NCBI GenBank assembly: GCA_018873245.2
Contig: JAEMBT020000006.1
Location: forward strand, 441,804 to 505,803
Source of the DNA: Archegozetes longisetosus
Lineage: Eukaryota; Arthropoda; Arachnida; Sarcoptiformes; Trhypochthoniidae
Direction: 5' to 3'
Length of the DNA stretch: 64,000 bases
Positions 35,154 to 47,000 of the stretch are shown here, piece after piece (positions within the stretch are counted from its first letter, which is position 1; each line of letters begins with the position of its first letter). The position numbers were made by a program, and so were the translations under genes. The notes below the pieces were generated by a model. The model made no database searches. It was not told the origin of the DNA and saw only the letters and a list, made by a program, of their open reading frames with translations.

Positions 35154-37526
35154 ATGTTGACTGAAGTTTGTTTATTATTAATCATTAATCTTAATTGTAA
35201 GTTACTATGGAGTCATAAATCATGAAAAATTCGACAATAAACTAAAATATATCCCGAAATCTAGATTTTAATTCATTTTCAAGAGCAGAATATCAGTATT
35301 TGGAGATCAAGAATGTGAATCGAGTCGAACCACCTAGTCTTGAATCTGAGGAAATAGTTTTGGACGGTGACTATGAAGAACCAACACATGGAGTACAAGC
35401 GAAGGAGTATCAATTACATAAACCACATCGCCAGTCAATTACACATATCTCTCAAGGAAATAATGCTATTCTGGCGGAAGCCTCATCACAGACCGGTGGA
35501 TGGAAAGTGTTCTCAAGAAAATTAGCCGAAAAGAAATGTGCCGTAAAGCCTAAAACTAGAGCTATTTTGCCACCACAGACTAGAGTCTTGGCCGAAGCAC
35601 CGCGGGTGAGAATGGTCGATAGAAAGAAAGAAGAGTCTGCACTTAAAATTGTCTCGAGAGTTCATTTGACGCCTGAAAATATTGGACAGGATGAAAAAAT
35701 TTTGAAGCCTAACGTTAGAGAAAAGGTATTTGGCACAAACTCGATTGATTGCATTCTCTTCAGAGTTATTTGTTTTTAAAATCACCTTAATTTATTATAA
35801 AAAGTCTTTTACTTTTCCGAAATATTGACTAAGATTTCTGGTTAAAATTTCGAAACCAATGTATCCTATAGCTATGAACAGGAATATAATTAAGATGTGA
35901 ACATCTAACGGAAAAGTTGGCTAAAATAATTCAGAACTAGTCAAAAATTTTAGCTCAAGTTTTGCTTACAGCTTGTATTGATCCAGATCACGTTGGAATG
36001 TGAATAAGCTTGTATTCGAAATTAAGTTCAAAATGAACTCAGACACGAGAATTATAAGAATACGAACTGTAAGAAAAAATAGTCAACTAAACATTTCATT
36101 TAATTTTTGAATCATAGCTTGACATAGTTGCCTCATGATTTTTCATTCAAAATACGGCAGAATTGAAAATATTTCATAAAGTAAATCCTTGAACTTTAAG
36201 ATCGAGACATATACTGAAACATATGTTGTGACAACGTTAAAGACAAGAGTCAGAACAAGAAAACGTTTATTTGTTCAACAAAGAAAAATAGTTAATCAGA
36301 GAGTAAACAAACCCGTTGTGGTTGTTAGGAGAAAAATGATTAAAGAGAAACAAGTATTCGAAAGAGTAATTCCTAAAATTATAGAAACGCGTCAAGTAAT
36401 AAATCATCCATTAGTTCAGTCACAAATCGTCGAAGGACCTGTTGTTGAGGTGACTGAAGCCCCGAAGCCTAACGTTGGAGTAATGACCAGCCAGAACCCA
36501 TTAACTACTCAATGTCCTGTTGTTGATATTGTGGACGATCCAGCCGGAGAGACAGTGGACGGTGACACGGATGTGAGTTATGTCATGATAACTTTTAAGT
36601 CTATACTGCTTTTATTTGGGGTTGCTATTAAGACCCACTATTCAAAAAATTTATAAACTAATAAGCAATTATTGCATTCAAACTAATAAGATATCAGACA
36701 AATACTTTCATTATAAGTTTGAGCTCAGCTTAATAACTGTAATGCTTGTACAGAGATTGATAAAGAGAATATTCAGGCATTTTTGAAGTTGAATAGCTTT
36801 TCATAGAACTACCTTAATTTAATAAATGATATATCAAATTAAGACTCTTTAGAATTTGGCGTATAATAAGTAAAAAAATATAGTTTAGATTTAATTTTAA
36901 TCTAAAAAAGATGCCCGAAAAACTAACGTAAAACTAAATTTTGTTAAAATTTATTTCTAAAAATTTTTAGTAATTTTTTTCTGTCGAATTCAAATAAATC
37001 ATATTTACTTTACGTTATTTAAGAAATGTTATTTTAATTCATGAAAATAAGAAAGGAATCTTCAAAAATGTTTATTTCAATCAGGTTTTATTGTTTAAAA
37101 ATGTTTAGTTTTACGATTTTTACCACTTTTTGAACACAATGTTAAAATGCCGCAGAGTTTCTCATAGAATAAAACTTTTTTAGGGGTATCTTTTTTAATT
37201 GAAATTAAATTTAAACTACACTTATATTCTATACTTATCATATATCAAATACTTAAAAGGGCTTTAATTTGATGTATCGTTTATTAAATTTAGAAAGCTC
37301 CGTAAAAAGTTCAACTTCAAAAATGCCCGAATTTTCTCTTAATCGATCTCTTTATAATTAAAAGTATTAATTATGGATTGATTGAATTATGTTAAAGTAG
37401 TTTTAAGATAGTGGACATAATATGTCAGAAGAGCCTAAGTTCAAACAAAGTCATATTCTTAATCAATATTTTAACATTTAGGTTATAGGTATGAGAAGCG
37501 GATTCAGTTACCTTGGCAAAAAGTGA
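35154..37526 (+). CDS. Secreted IETYTETY-core protein, family C copy 2
   Basis: Exons join(35154..35196,35286..35725,36201..36572,37482..37526), 299 aa. Exon 1 is again 43 nt (MLTEVCLLLIINLN, perfect GTAAGT donor). The split codon T|CA joins exon 2 (SEYQYLEIKNVNRVEPPS). Exon 2 ends with a block shared with copy 1 (APRVRMVDRKKEES). Exon 3 carries the core IETYTETYVVTTLKTRVRTR, then VNKPVVVVRRKMIKEKQVFE and RVIPKIIETRQVINHPLV, and an acidic tail. The last exon (VIGMRSGFSYLGKK) is chosen by phase and a CATTTAG acceptor about 900 bp away, and is the weakest part. Without it the frame continues 28 codons past the GTGAGT donor to a stop at 36654-36656. Tandem paralogue of the 32.5-kb gene; same inferred structural role. 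Confidence 0.75.
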
Positions 37527-38028
37527 ATTCATATCAATCGTGGTAATTCTTTTGAACAAGAATCAATTACAATACACTTTATTGATTGGCTTAAAAATAT
37601 AATAATTGAGTTAGTCTAACATTAAATATACTATAATTTATGGACGAAAAATATCGTTTTATTTTGTAAAGATTATTTAGTGACTTATTAATTAAAGAAT
37701 TAGAAATAATTAATATTTTAAGTCTAAGTCATTTGTGACTATTGGACAAGTTATTTGTTGTGATTCTCTTGTTTGAACTAAAGTTATATAAATCTCAAGT
37801 TAAAAGAAACCAGATCCAGAAACAAATTACAAAAATAAGTAGCAATGATAAATCTGAATTAGTATTGAAACACAAATTTTTAGAATATGAGTACTAAATT
37901 TAACCAAAATTGCCTCCGAAGATTTCGTTTGAGTTCGGCTTTAATGGTAAAACAAAGTAATTTTTGTGTTATCAGTTTTTAAGATTGCTCTTTATAATCG
38001 GCGTGAACAATATAAATTGTCTTATCTT
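37527..38028. other. Gene-free stretch
   Basis: 3' flank of the second family C gene. Nothing was recognised. Confidence 0.5.
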
Positions 38029-38373
38029 ATATGAACGTCCCGATAATAAAAGAATCTATCTCTTAAAGCATTGAAACGAGCAAAGAGCACTTAAAGTTGC
38101 GTTTCAAAAATGTTTATAATGATTCTATTATAATCAAGGCTTTCCAACATCATTGTTTATAAATTTTTCCATTGAAACATACATTGAATTTTATTATATT
38201 AGGTCAAACCATAAGTAATTGCAAACTTTTTCATAATAAAACATGAAAAAGTTTGCAATTACTTATGGTTTGACCTAATATAAATAAAATATGAACTGAG
38301 CTCAATGTTTAAAACAGAATCCGAAAAAGAAGTTAACCCTAGATAGGTTTTTTTATTATCGGGACGTTCATAT
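38029..38373. mobile_element. Foldback element hosting a nested 80-bp palindrome
   Basis: The ends match as inverted repeats of about 22 bp (ATATGAACGTCCCGATAATA and its complement), then diverge. The interior is AT-rich and contains the mariner-type 80-bp element annotated separately, inserted near the middle. TA-rich borders suggest, but do not prove, a Tc1/mariner origin. Confidence 0.7.
38199..38278. mobile_element. 80-bp mariner MITE resembling MADE1
   Basis: A near-perfect palindrome starting TTAGGTCAAACCATAAGTAA and ending with its complement, flanked by TA on both sides (38197-38198 and 38279-38280). The human MADE1 element is likewise 80 bp, flanked by TA, and has ends of the type TTAGGTTGGTGCAAAAGTAA (established knowledge). 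The shared TTAGGT, AAGTAATTGC and length point to a MITE of an irritans-type mariner. Confidence 0.88.
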
Positions 38374-38673
38374 GGAGTGTTTTATCTATAAGTTTTAAGT
38401 TATTTTCAGGGAAATAAATTTTCAGCGCTACAAAGTGGCCTTATTGGTTTGTACTTCGATGCCAAAAAAATTAGATCTTCATAATCAGATGTTATCCATA
38501 AGCTCAGGCTGAGCCTAGGCTTCGGGCTCGACTCGAAGAACATTTTGGAGTCTTAGGCTCAGACTCAGGCTCAGCAGACTCAGGCTCAGCTTATTGAGCC
38601 TGAAGAGCTTGTGCGTCAAATCTGGCTTAAATCCGCAGTAATTTGATGTTTTGTAATTGAATTTCTTGTTGTA
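38374..38673. repeat. GGCTCA-rich simple sequence
   Basis: From about 38505 to 38605 the sequence is built from irregular copies of GGCTCA, GACTCAGGCTCAG and AGCCT, standing out as GC-rich in this AT-rich region. Similar strings recur near 39510-39550 (GGGCTCAGGTTCAGGCTTGG). Probably a degenerate minisatellite. Confidence 0.5.
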
Positions 38674-39100
38674 TTAGGTTGGTGGGAAATAAATGGCCGA
38701 TTTGGTATAGTATTGCTGTCTTTCACTCAATTCATGAGGAACCCACTTATCAAGTTTCTTTACTTTCGAAATTTTTCAAACCAACGGCGTGTTGTGCGTT
38801 CTGTAGCCGCATCCTGGCCCCATGCTCTCTGGATGTTTCGCGTAGCTTCTGCAGCGTTACGTCCGAGCTTGAACCCATAAAGCATTAACACTCGAAAATC
38901 ACGTTTATTCATATTTTGATAAAAACTCACAAAAAAGATTTACTTCGTTAATTAACAATAAACAAATGGTGAATTATATAGACTATATTATAAACTATAA
39001 ACACGATATACCAACAACATAAATTAGCTAATGCGTTTTGTCATAATCAATCTACAAGTATGAACATGTTCAAACGGCCATTTATTTCCCACCAACCTAA
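38674..39100 (-). mobile_element. Internally deleted mariner transposon with transposase remnant
   Basis: The terminal repeats TTAGGTTGGTGGGAAATAAA and exact complement (26 bp: 38674-38699 against 39075-39100) are flanked by TA duplications (38672-38673 and 39101-39102). The minus strand from about 38917 reads DFRVLMLYGFKLGRNAAEAT then RNIQRAWGQDAATERTTRRW, the N-terminal helix-turn-helix of mariner transposases (compare SETMAR, family knowledge). After a frame break it reads KKLDKWVPHELSERQ, matching the KWVPHEL linker motif. The whole catalytic DD34D domain is gone, so it is non-autonomous. A plus-strand 69-codon frame here is only a shadow. Confidence 0.92.
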
Positions 39101-39102
39101 TA

Positions 39103-40465
39103 CATGCAAACTAAGCTTTAAAATAAACAAATGAATCACTAAACATAAGACTTCGATTTTAAACAAAGAAATCATTCGATGACACACTTACAATACAGTT
39201 TTCAATATATACCTGTAATAATAACTACTAAAAGAAGGAATCGATTGTCAGATAATTCAATAAGAAGTGTTACGCGTTTGAATTCGTTTTACGATAGCTT
39301 AGATTGAATTATATTTTCTACTTTGTACTTTATATTTTATTTTAATTTTAATTTGTATTTTGATTATCATTCAATTTGATATCAGAAACATAACTTTTAT
39401 GTTATTTTTGCTTATCTTTGATTACTAATGATGTTTGTGTCGCTTTGTGTCTGGCACTTATATTAAGAATACTTTTGAAAATTTTTTAAAAATTATTCAA
39501 TCTGGAAGCTTAGACTCGGGCTCAGGTTCAGGCTTGGAGTTTTCGAGCCTTTGGACAACATTATTCATAATAAAAAAGATTTCGATCCAGTAGTTAGCAA
39601 TTATTTTATATTGACCAGAAAACTGCATCTTTCCAAAGAGAACTTCTACAAAAATCTAAAAATATTTGCTAAAAACAATTAATTGTAATTTTATGATATG
39701 AAAAGTTTTACAAATCAAACCATACTGAATGATAAAGAAATCTTCAATTTTCTCTAATTCTTCTTTTCAATTGGAGGTTGAACAAATATTAATTTATCAA
39801 GTTTTTCCAGCAAAGATAATCTTCTCTTTAAAAAAAATCTGTAATTTCTATACGGCAACATCAATTCAGTACTTTCGATGCTTTTACTCGAAAAAGCTTG
39901 TCTTCGGGAATTTCATACTTGTATAAAAGTTATTTTGTTCATGTCAAACTATATGATATATAGTATCTGCTCGAAGTTCAGAGTTGTTGACTCGGTTAGA
40001 ACTCGGTCAGTACTGAAAATTCGCTTATCTCAGTTATGATGTGAATTTGTAGCTCTGCTCACCCGAAATCATTAACATTTGTAATTAAGATGCTAACTCA
40101 GTGATTAAGACGTATTTACAGTTATAACAATTGATTACTGCAAACTGTAAAACATAGCTAAAAAGTTTTTCAAATAAGTGAACAAAATACAGCTCTATTT
40201 GAATGGATGTTAATCTTGCAGACATGCGCATAACAACAAGTGGGCATATATTCATTTTATCTTATTGCATCAAAATATGACTAAATCATTAATAATATTG
40301 AAATCCATTTTGTAATCAAAATAATTGGTTTTAAAGTAGATTCAATAACTAATTGTCTGAGAAACGTAATCGTATCCAACCTACTAACTACCAAAAGCTA
40401 CCAACACGTCGTCGAATTGAAGTATTTTTAATAATAAATAAAATCGAGTCTTGAGTCAACTGAAA
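39103..40465. other. Gene-free stretch upstream of Rab21
   Basis: AT-rich, with the small GGCTCA-type patch near 39510-39550. A plus-strand 65-codon frame (39729-39926) is not supported. The Rab21 promoter is presumably near 40380-40460. Confidence 0.5.
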
Positions 40466-42109
40466 ATGACATCAAATTCAGTACAATTACCTCAACAACA
40501 GTTCAAAATTGTATTATTAGGCGAAGGATGTGTTGGAAAGACATCACTAGTGCTAAGATATTGTCACAACAAATTCAAGTATTATCTAACTATGATTATT
40601 AATGATTTAACCAATTATTGTCTCATATAATCCAATAGCGAGTCACATGAGTCGACACTTCAGGCATCGTTTTTGACTAAAAATTGAATATTAATAATAC
40701 TAGAGTTACTCTCTCTATCTGGGACACTGCGGGTATTCTTCCAATTATTATCTCCTTTTTAAATTGTTTTATTTGATCTGTTTTTAGGCAATTTTCTGTA
40801 ATTGTCATTTCTTAATCGATACTTAATTTTTTCATTATATGTCGTAATTGCTCAAGTTTTATCTACTTTTTAATCGTTTGATGTTCTCTATTAGTTTTTC
40901 TCCAAAAGAAGTCAAGTTTCATTTCGCAATTTAAAAGACAGATTTAAAAACAGATATATTTTTGTGCATACCAAATGGGATCAAATTTAGCCAAATATAT
41001 AACAGATTTACTGACTTATATTAACTTACAGCTGATTATGCCTTCAAATTTCGAATACTCTATAGATCAACGAAAGTCAATTTTCAGTTATTAATGCTGT
41101 CTATAACTTGACTGGCAATAAGAACTTAAGGTTCTTCAATAACTGGCTGAACACTGACTTAAACTTCTTATGACCAAGACTTGAGTTTAAAAAATGATGT
41201 TTGACAGACAAATGCGTATTTTTGATTTTAATTGCTGAAAAGTTTAAGTTTCAAATAAGTTTAATATAATTTAAATGAAGAATGATAAACAAAAAAGTTT
41301 ATTAGTCTTTTTTTAATTGAATTATTGCTTAAATTTCAGGACAAGAAAGGTTTCACGCTTTGGGACCAATTTATTACAGAGACTCGAACGGAGCACTTCT
41401 AGTATATGACGTGACAGATGCAGATTCATTATCAAAAGTGAAGACATGGGTCAAAGAGTTGCGTAAAATGTTAGGCAATAATGTTGTATTAGCTATCGTT
41501 GGTAATAAGATAGATCTATTGCCGGCTCAACAACAGAGTAATATATCTAGTAATGAACTGATAGCTGAAGCGCAAAATTATTCCCAAACAGCAAATGCAT
41601 CGCATTATTGCACTTCTGCCAAATCTAATCGTGGAATTGATGACCTTTTTCTTGACCTAACTAAAAGTATAGTTGATTTAACTTGAATTCTTAATACATT
41701 TTAAACAAGTATAGTTATAATTTAAAGGCACTTAGATTAATAATTGTAGTTTAAGTTTTTATATTCAGAACACTTGCGAAACTTTTTTACTTAACTGTTT
41801 ATTTCTTTAGAATGAATGCCTTGAGTTATGATTAGTTGATTTTCAATTGATTTCTTCATTTAATTGTTGTTCGACTTTAGAAATGATAGCTCACAGCCAG
41901 TCACAACAGGAACAAACTCAGTCACGTTCGACAATGTCTGCTTCGACCTCAAGGTTTGCTTAGTTTAGATCAGATTTGGTTAACCCATGTTATAATTGTT
42001 TGACAACTCAATAATATCTTCCATTTTCTTCAATAGAGGCCTAACAATAGCAACGGAACAAACAAACGATGAAAATAGTGAAGCAAATCGTAAAAATAAG
42101 TGCTGCTAA
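40466..42109 (+). CDS. Rab21: Rab21 small GTPase (one-base frameshift in exon 2)
   Basis: Five exons: join(40466..40578,40639..40732,41340..41666,41881..41953,42037..42109), about 226 aa, close to the usual length. Rab21 is an early-endosomal GTPase that controls endocytosis and integrin traffic (family knowledge). Seen here: P-loop GEGCVGKTS near residues 19-27; the Rab21-typical LQASFLTK; switch II WDTAGQERFHALGPIYYRDS; the base-recognition motif NKIDL; TSAKSN; and a C-terminal CC for double geranylgeranylation in exon 5. In exon 2 the run of five A bases at 40679-40683 is one short, giving ACT AAA AAT TGA and a stop where the family has TKKLNI. Everything downstream is conserved and in phase, so an assembly deletion is more likely than a dead gene. 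The 607-bp intron before exon 3 holds nothing recognised. Confidence 0.92.
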
Positions 42110-43248
42110 TTATTGTTGAAATAATTTTTCTAATGTTTTTAATTAAACAAATAGAAAATTTCTTATAAGAGTTACTAAAGTGACTGTTGCAATCGTAAAA
42201 ACAGGCTTAAAATTCATACTAAATGTGATACAGAAGAATTATATCAAATTAATTAATATATCTTTAGGTCTTATTATTTGAATTGTTATTTGTATTTCTA
42301 TATTAATACTTGTAATTCTATTACCTTTCGACTGGTATCTACCCAATAATTACTATTCCAACTCTATAATTGTTTTCAACTCTTATATCATATACTCAAA
42401 TGAAATTATATTTTAATACAATTTATGAGAAGACGAGTCGTTACTAATTTACATTCGATTTCGGTTTAATTTTCACGTCTTTTTGAACTAATGATATCTA
42501 AGGGATGTTTAATAAGAGTTTTTCTGTAATTTCTTATCGAACGCTATAATTATATCATTCAATAATCTTATTTATTGAAGTCATGTTTTTCGAGTATTAA
42601 TAAATTGAATAACAGAAATCTTTTCTGTAAAATAACAGATGTCTGTTTTAATTTAATTAGCAAAATGTGCGGATCTAATCTAAAGGCTTGGGTCAAAACT
42701 TTATTGTTATTATTGAAATAATTTTATGTAAAAAGCTATTATAAAATCATGAATGAACTAAGAAGTTGCAGCGGCAAAAATTCTTTAAGATTTATATTAC
42801 TGATTAATCTGCAATCAAATAATTGAATAATGAACTGATATTTTAGCATTCTATTATTTCTAATTCAAAGTAGATTTTCACGAATCAAATAGTTTTCAAA
42901 CAATTTTTCTATTCCTGATTTATTCTAATCCTTTAGTTATGATCAAAAATTGATTAACTCAATGAATCATTAGGGGGTTAGTCAGAACTTTGTCTACAAA
43001 GTACGAAGGAGCAAATGCGAAAAATCCTTAATCAGTTATCTGAAGAATGTTAAGCTTTTAAAAACTAACTTATTTTTATCTTGAGCTTAAATGATAGATT
43101 AAAATTACTTGTAAAAGATGATGGCAAAAATTTAGTCAATCTTCAGTAAATGCTAGTAAAATTAGATAAAACAAATTATTTTTTCAGAAGCTTAGTACTT
43201 TGGGATATAAGCTCATTAGAAACAATGTTGAACGTATGCAATTACATA
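42110..43248. other. Gene-free stretch
   Basis: 3' flank of Rab21 and AT-rich spacer. Nothing was recognised. Confidence 0.55.
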
Positions 43249-43751
43249 CAGTCCGTTTTTTTAAAAACTAAACTCAGATTTTACAGTTAAACTTTGTTGC
43301 TTTTGAAAATGTGAGTCAAAAGTGAAATCGCTTACTCATTGACCAAAATTTGAATGTTTCAAAATAAACCTTAATAATGAACTATAATCTTACAAAGCTT
43401 ATTTGAGAACTGTAATCCTACAAAGTAGTTTATATATGTAAAAATAAATTTGATTCAATTCTAAAAATAGTTGCATTGGTCGGCCCAGTTTTACCAAATT
43501 TTTCAAAAAATTCAGCACTAACTTTATCACAACATCTAGTTAATAAATGAGTTTTCAAAACAAAAATTGTTTCTTTTGTTGTGAACATTATTTTTATGAT
43601 TAAAGGTGTTTCTAATTCAAAATGAATGACTAAGTGATCAAATTTTGTTTTATATGTTTTAAACTTACTCATTAGTAAGTTCTGATTCATGAGTAATAAT
43701 AAAGAAAAATTGCTATAAGGATTTGAGTTTAGTTTTTTAAAAAACGGACAG
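43249..43751 (-). mobile_element. Tc1/mariner-like element with transposase N-terminal fragment
   Basis: Inverted ends CAGTCCGTTTTTTTAAAAAC and, from the other side, CTGTCCGTTTTTTAAAAAAC, each preceded by TA (43247-43248, 43752-43753). The minus-strand frame 43430-43690 includes ETIFVLKTHLLTRCCDKVSA followed by EFFEKFGKTGPTNATIFRI. This resembles the start of the helix-turn-helix domain of mariner/Tc1-class transposases (function from family resemblance, moderate confidence). No catalytic domain, so non-autonomous. Confidence 0.7.
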
Positions 43752-43753
43752 TA

Positions 43754-44080
43754 TTTTGTATGAAGAGTTCTGGCTAAGCCTATAGATAACTGTTAGAAAA
43801 TTGAAAACTTACAATATTTATTACGATATTTATGATCAAATCAGATATGATGTCAGTGATGGGTAACCATAACAACAGAAGTTACCATACAATTAACGTA
43901 AACATTTTACAGTTTCATTGAACGGTTTGTTATTGAAATAGGTTTTGACGCAAAATCAATTGCGTTGCAATACATATGAGAAATAATCAAAATAATTGAG
44001 AATAAGGCAAATAAGTACGAAATGAACACTCAAAGTAAGAAACTAATTTCAATAGTGTTTAACTGATTGAATCGCAGGAA
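43754..44080. other. 5' region of the DNMBP gene
   Basis: An upstream ATG at 44022 is followed after four codons by a donor-like GTAAGA, and an acceptor-like TCGCAG precedes the main ATG at 44081. If spliced, this would make a short upstream frame ending in TGA at the main start. A non-coding first exon is therefore possible. Confidence 0.4.
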
Positions 44081-47000
44081 ATGAGTGACACTTCGAGTGA
44101 TCCAATTGTGGTTCAGGTTATCAAGGACTTTAGTTCCGAATTTGACGGTGAATTAAATGTTCGCGAGAACGATATCGTGCAAGTTGTACGTAAAATAGAC
44201 AAGTATTGGTTCTATGGCTTTACTAATGCAAATTATGGCAAAGTTCCTATCACCAATTGTCGACAGATTGCAATCGAGGCCTTAGATTACGATCATTTGA
44301 GTCTTTTGCGGCAAATAATGACTTTGTTAATGATTGTGTTGACGGAGACTTACGTTTCAGAAAAGGAGATCTTATTATCGGTTTGTTTTCAAGTTTGATT
44401 TTGCTCTCATTTTTCAAAACTGATCCTAATTTAAAAGCACGCAATTATAAGTTTATATTAAATACAAATTGCTAATTTCTGAGGCTCTTCAAAGTAAACT
44501 TGAAATTTTTGCTAACATTTTTTTATTAAATGATTTTCGCTGCAGTTTTTCAAGTGTAATACGTTTGAGGATAAACTCGACATTAATCTGATTTTACTTA
44601 TAGTCTAAACAAATGCTCTGAAAAGTATTGTATATCAATTGGTATTTGCTTCAATGTTAATTAAGATTTGTTTCGACCATCAGTCTTGTATTTAAAATGA
44701 ATGTGTGTTTGCTTTAAGTTAACACTAAAACAAACACATTTTGGTTATGTTTAACTTAGGTAAAATAAATATTATTTATGGTTTTATAACTGTTATGTAG
44801 TTCTCTAAAATTGCTTTTGTTAGCCTGAATGATCGTTGAACTAATAAATAAAAGTTTTCACAGTTAACAACTTAATGATTCCTACTAATGATGACTAAAG
44901 CGACTTATTTATGACTAGATAAAACTTGTGACAGTTGTACATTTAGTAAACTACAATGTTTTTTCTCGTAATCAAATTGATGATCAATTAATAGTGTTGC
45001 ATTTCTATCAAACATTTTTGATAAGGTTTCGAAGCAATAGACGAGAACTGGTGGAACGGATGCTTATACCAAATGAGAGAAAATGTTGGCATTTTCCCCT
45101 TAACTCACGTTTGGAAACTTGATTCTAATTTGTTGCCAAAAAAAGTTAAATCAAATAAACAAGCTTTTAAAGTAATGTTCGCTAAAGTATTAATGGATAT
45201 GAAATCGCAATTAGAGACTGAAATTGATTTGTTTGCCGGCGAAGTTATCAAAATCACTGGCGATTACGATAAGATGTTCTACACGGGAGAATCAATTGAT
45301 GGTCAAAGAAAAGGAATTTTTCCTAAGACTTTTGTTATGATTTTGGAAGACTATCAACCGATTAACGGTTTGTATAAATATTTAAGTTATTTGGAACTGA
45401 AAACATTTTCGTTAGGCTTTAGTTAAACATTTATGCTTAAATTCGTGAGTCAATGCTAACTATTAACAAATATTTTATTTTGAAAACATTTTTCTCGCAA
45501 ACCTTTGTTCAGTTGAAAATAGAAAAAAGGTATGCACGTTTTCACGTAGTATGGGTTGAAAGAGAAAGGTATTCGACATGATTCTAAGTAGTTGTCAATT
45601 TTATGCATAAGACATTTTCTTAATAATGAATAGTTTTGGTAAGACGCGAATAGAACCGCTTTTCATAATTATAGATATTATCAATCATTTTGAGTCTTAC
45701 CTATACCCTGAACTTTATTCAATGAGTGTGCATTTATGCAAAAATTCAAACCAATATCGTTGAATATAATGAAATCTGATATAAAATTGATCTAAATTGC
45801 AATCTGAGGTGTTAAATTCGAAACTTTGGTAAAAACCATTTATTTTCATAATTATGAGTAAAAGTACTCTAAACATTGAAATGAAACATTCATATCTAAG
45901 TAAGTAAGTAACTGGTTTTTGGGTTTTTACTTAACAGATCAAACAATTATGAGCTTCAAAAATGTGACAAACAATTTTGAGGATAATATCGAGACAAATA
46001 ATAACAATTTAGACAATCCACCCTCTTATGAAACTGCGATAAATTCGTCCTCCGCTCAACCTTCATCTTTAGGCTACTCAAACTCACTTGTCGGTGAAGT
46101 CGAGTCCTACGGACGAACACTTTTCACATTTAAGGCTGAATTCCCAAATGAATTGAGTCTGAAGGAAGGAGAAATCGTTCATTTGATTCGACACATTGAT
46201 AACGAATGGATTGAAGGAGAAATCGATGGAAGGGTCGGAATATTTCCTAAAAGTTTTGTTGAGATAATAGTTGACTGTGAGATCAACAGTAGAGCTGATG
46301 ATGTGAACTATTCCAATGTTAGAACATGCGAAGAATTTCCGGCCGATTCGTTCGGTCGAGTCTTGTATGACTTTGACGGCGAAGTCGAGGCAGATCTGAA
46401 AGTAAAATCTAATCAGTTACCACTGTTATTTGCTACTATTTCAGAAATTTGCTTACTCCTCTTGATAGGTTAGGAAAGGTGACACTTTAACACTTCTTCG
46501 ACGCGTTGACACTAACTGGTTGGAAGCGATGGATGACTGCGGAAACGTTGGATTTGTTCCTTCAAATCATTGCGAAATAATAGACGACATCTCATCAAAC
46601 ATTTCGAGATCTATTTCGACCATAACCGAATCTTCAGATGAAACAACAGTTTCTAATCCGGAAAATCATTTGTATTCTAATGATTCAAACACAATAGCTG
46701 TAAATATTGAAGAATTTGACCCAATAAGAAGTACTCCTAGCGATAATCTTTCAACAATTGATGGAAACATATGTGAATCATCATCAAAGTCGCCAAAATT
46801 CTCTCCCAGAATCCCCCGAAGACCGGCTCCCTCTATACCAAAAACCTCTGAATCAACAAAATCAGTAAAATCTACTGAAGAAGTGTCACCACATCGAGCG
46901 CCTCCTCCTATTCCTAAGCATCGAAGCCAGAGATATCGCATCAAAAGGGAAAACAATGATTGTGGTGATAGTAGTGTAGATGCTTTTAATAAGCACTTTA

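Noticed and set aside
38679..38888. 69-codon plus-strand frame with many Cys
   Set aside because: Antisense to the mariner transposase remnant, which explains the sequence.
43430..43690. 86-codon minus-strand frame as an independent gene
   Set aside because: Lies entirely within a Tc1/mariner-like element and resembles only the head of a transposase.
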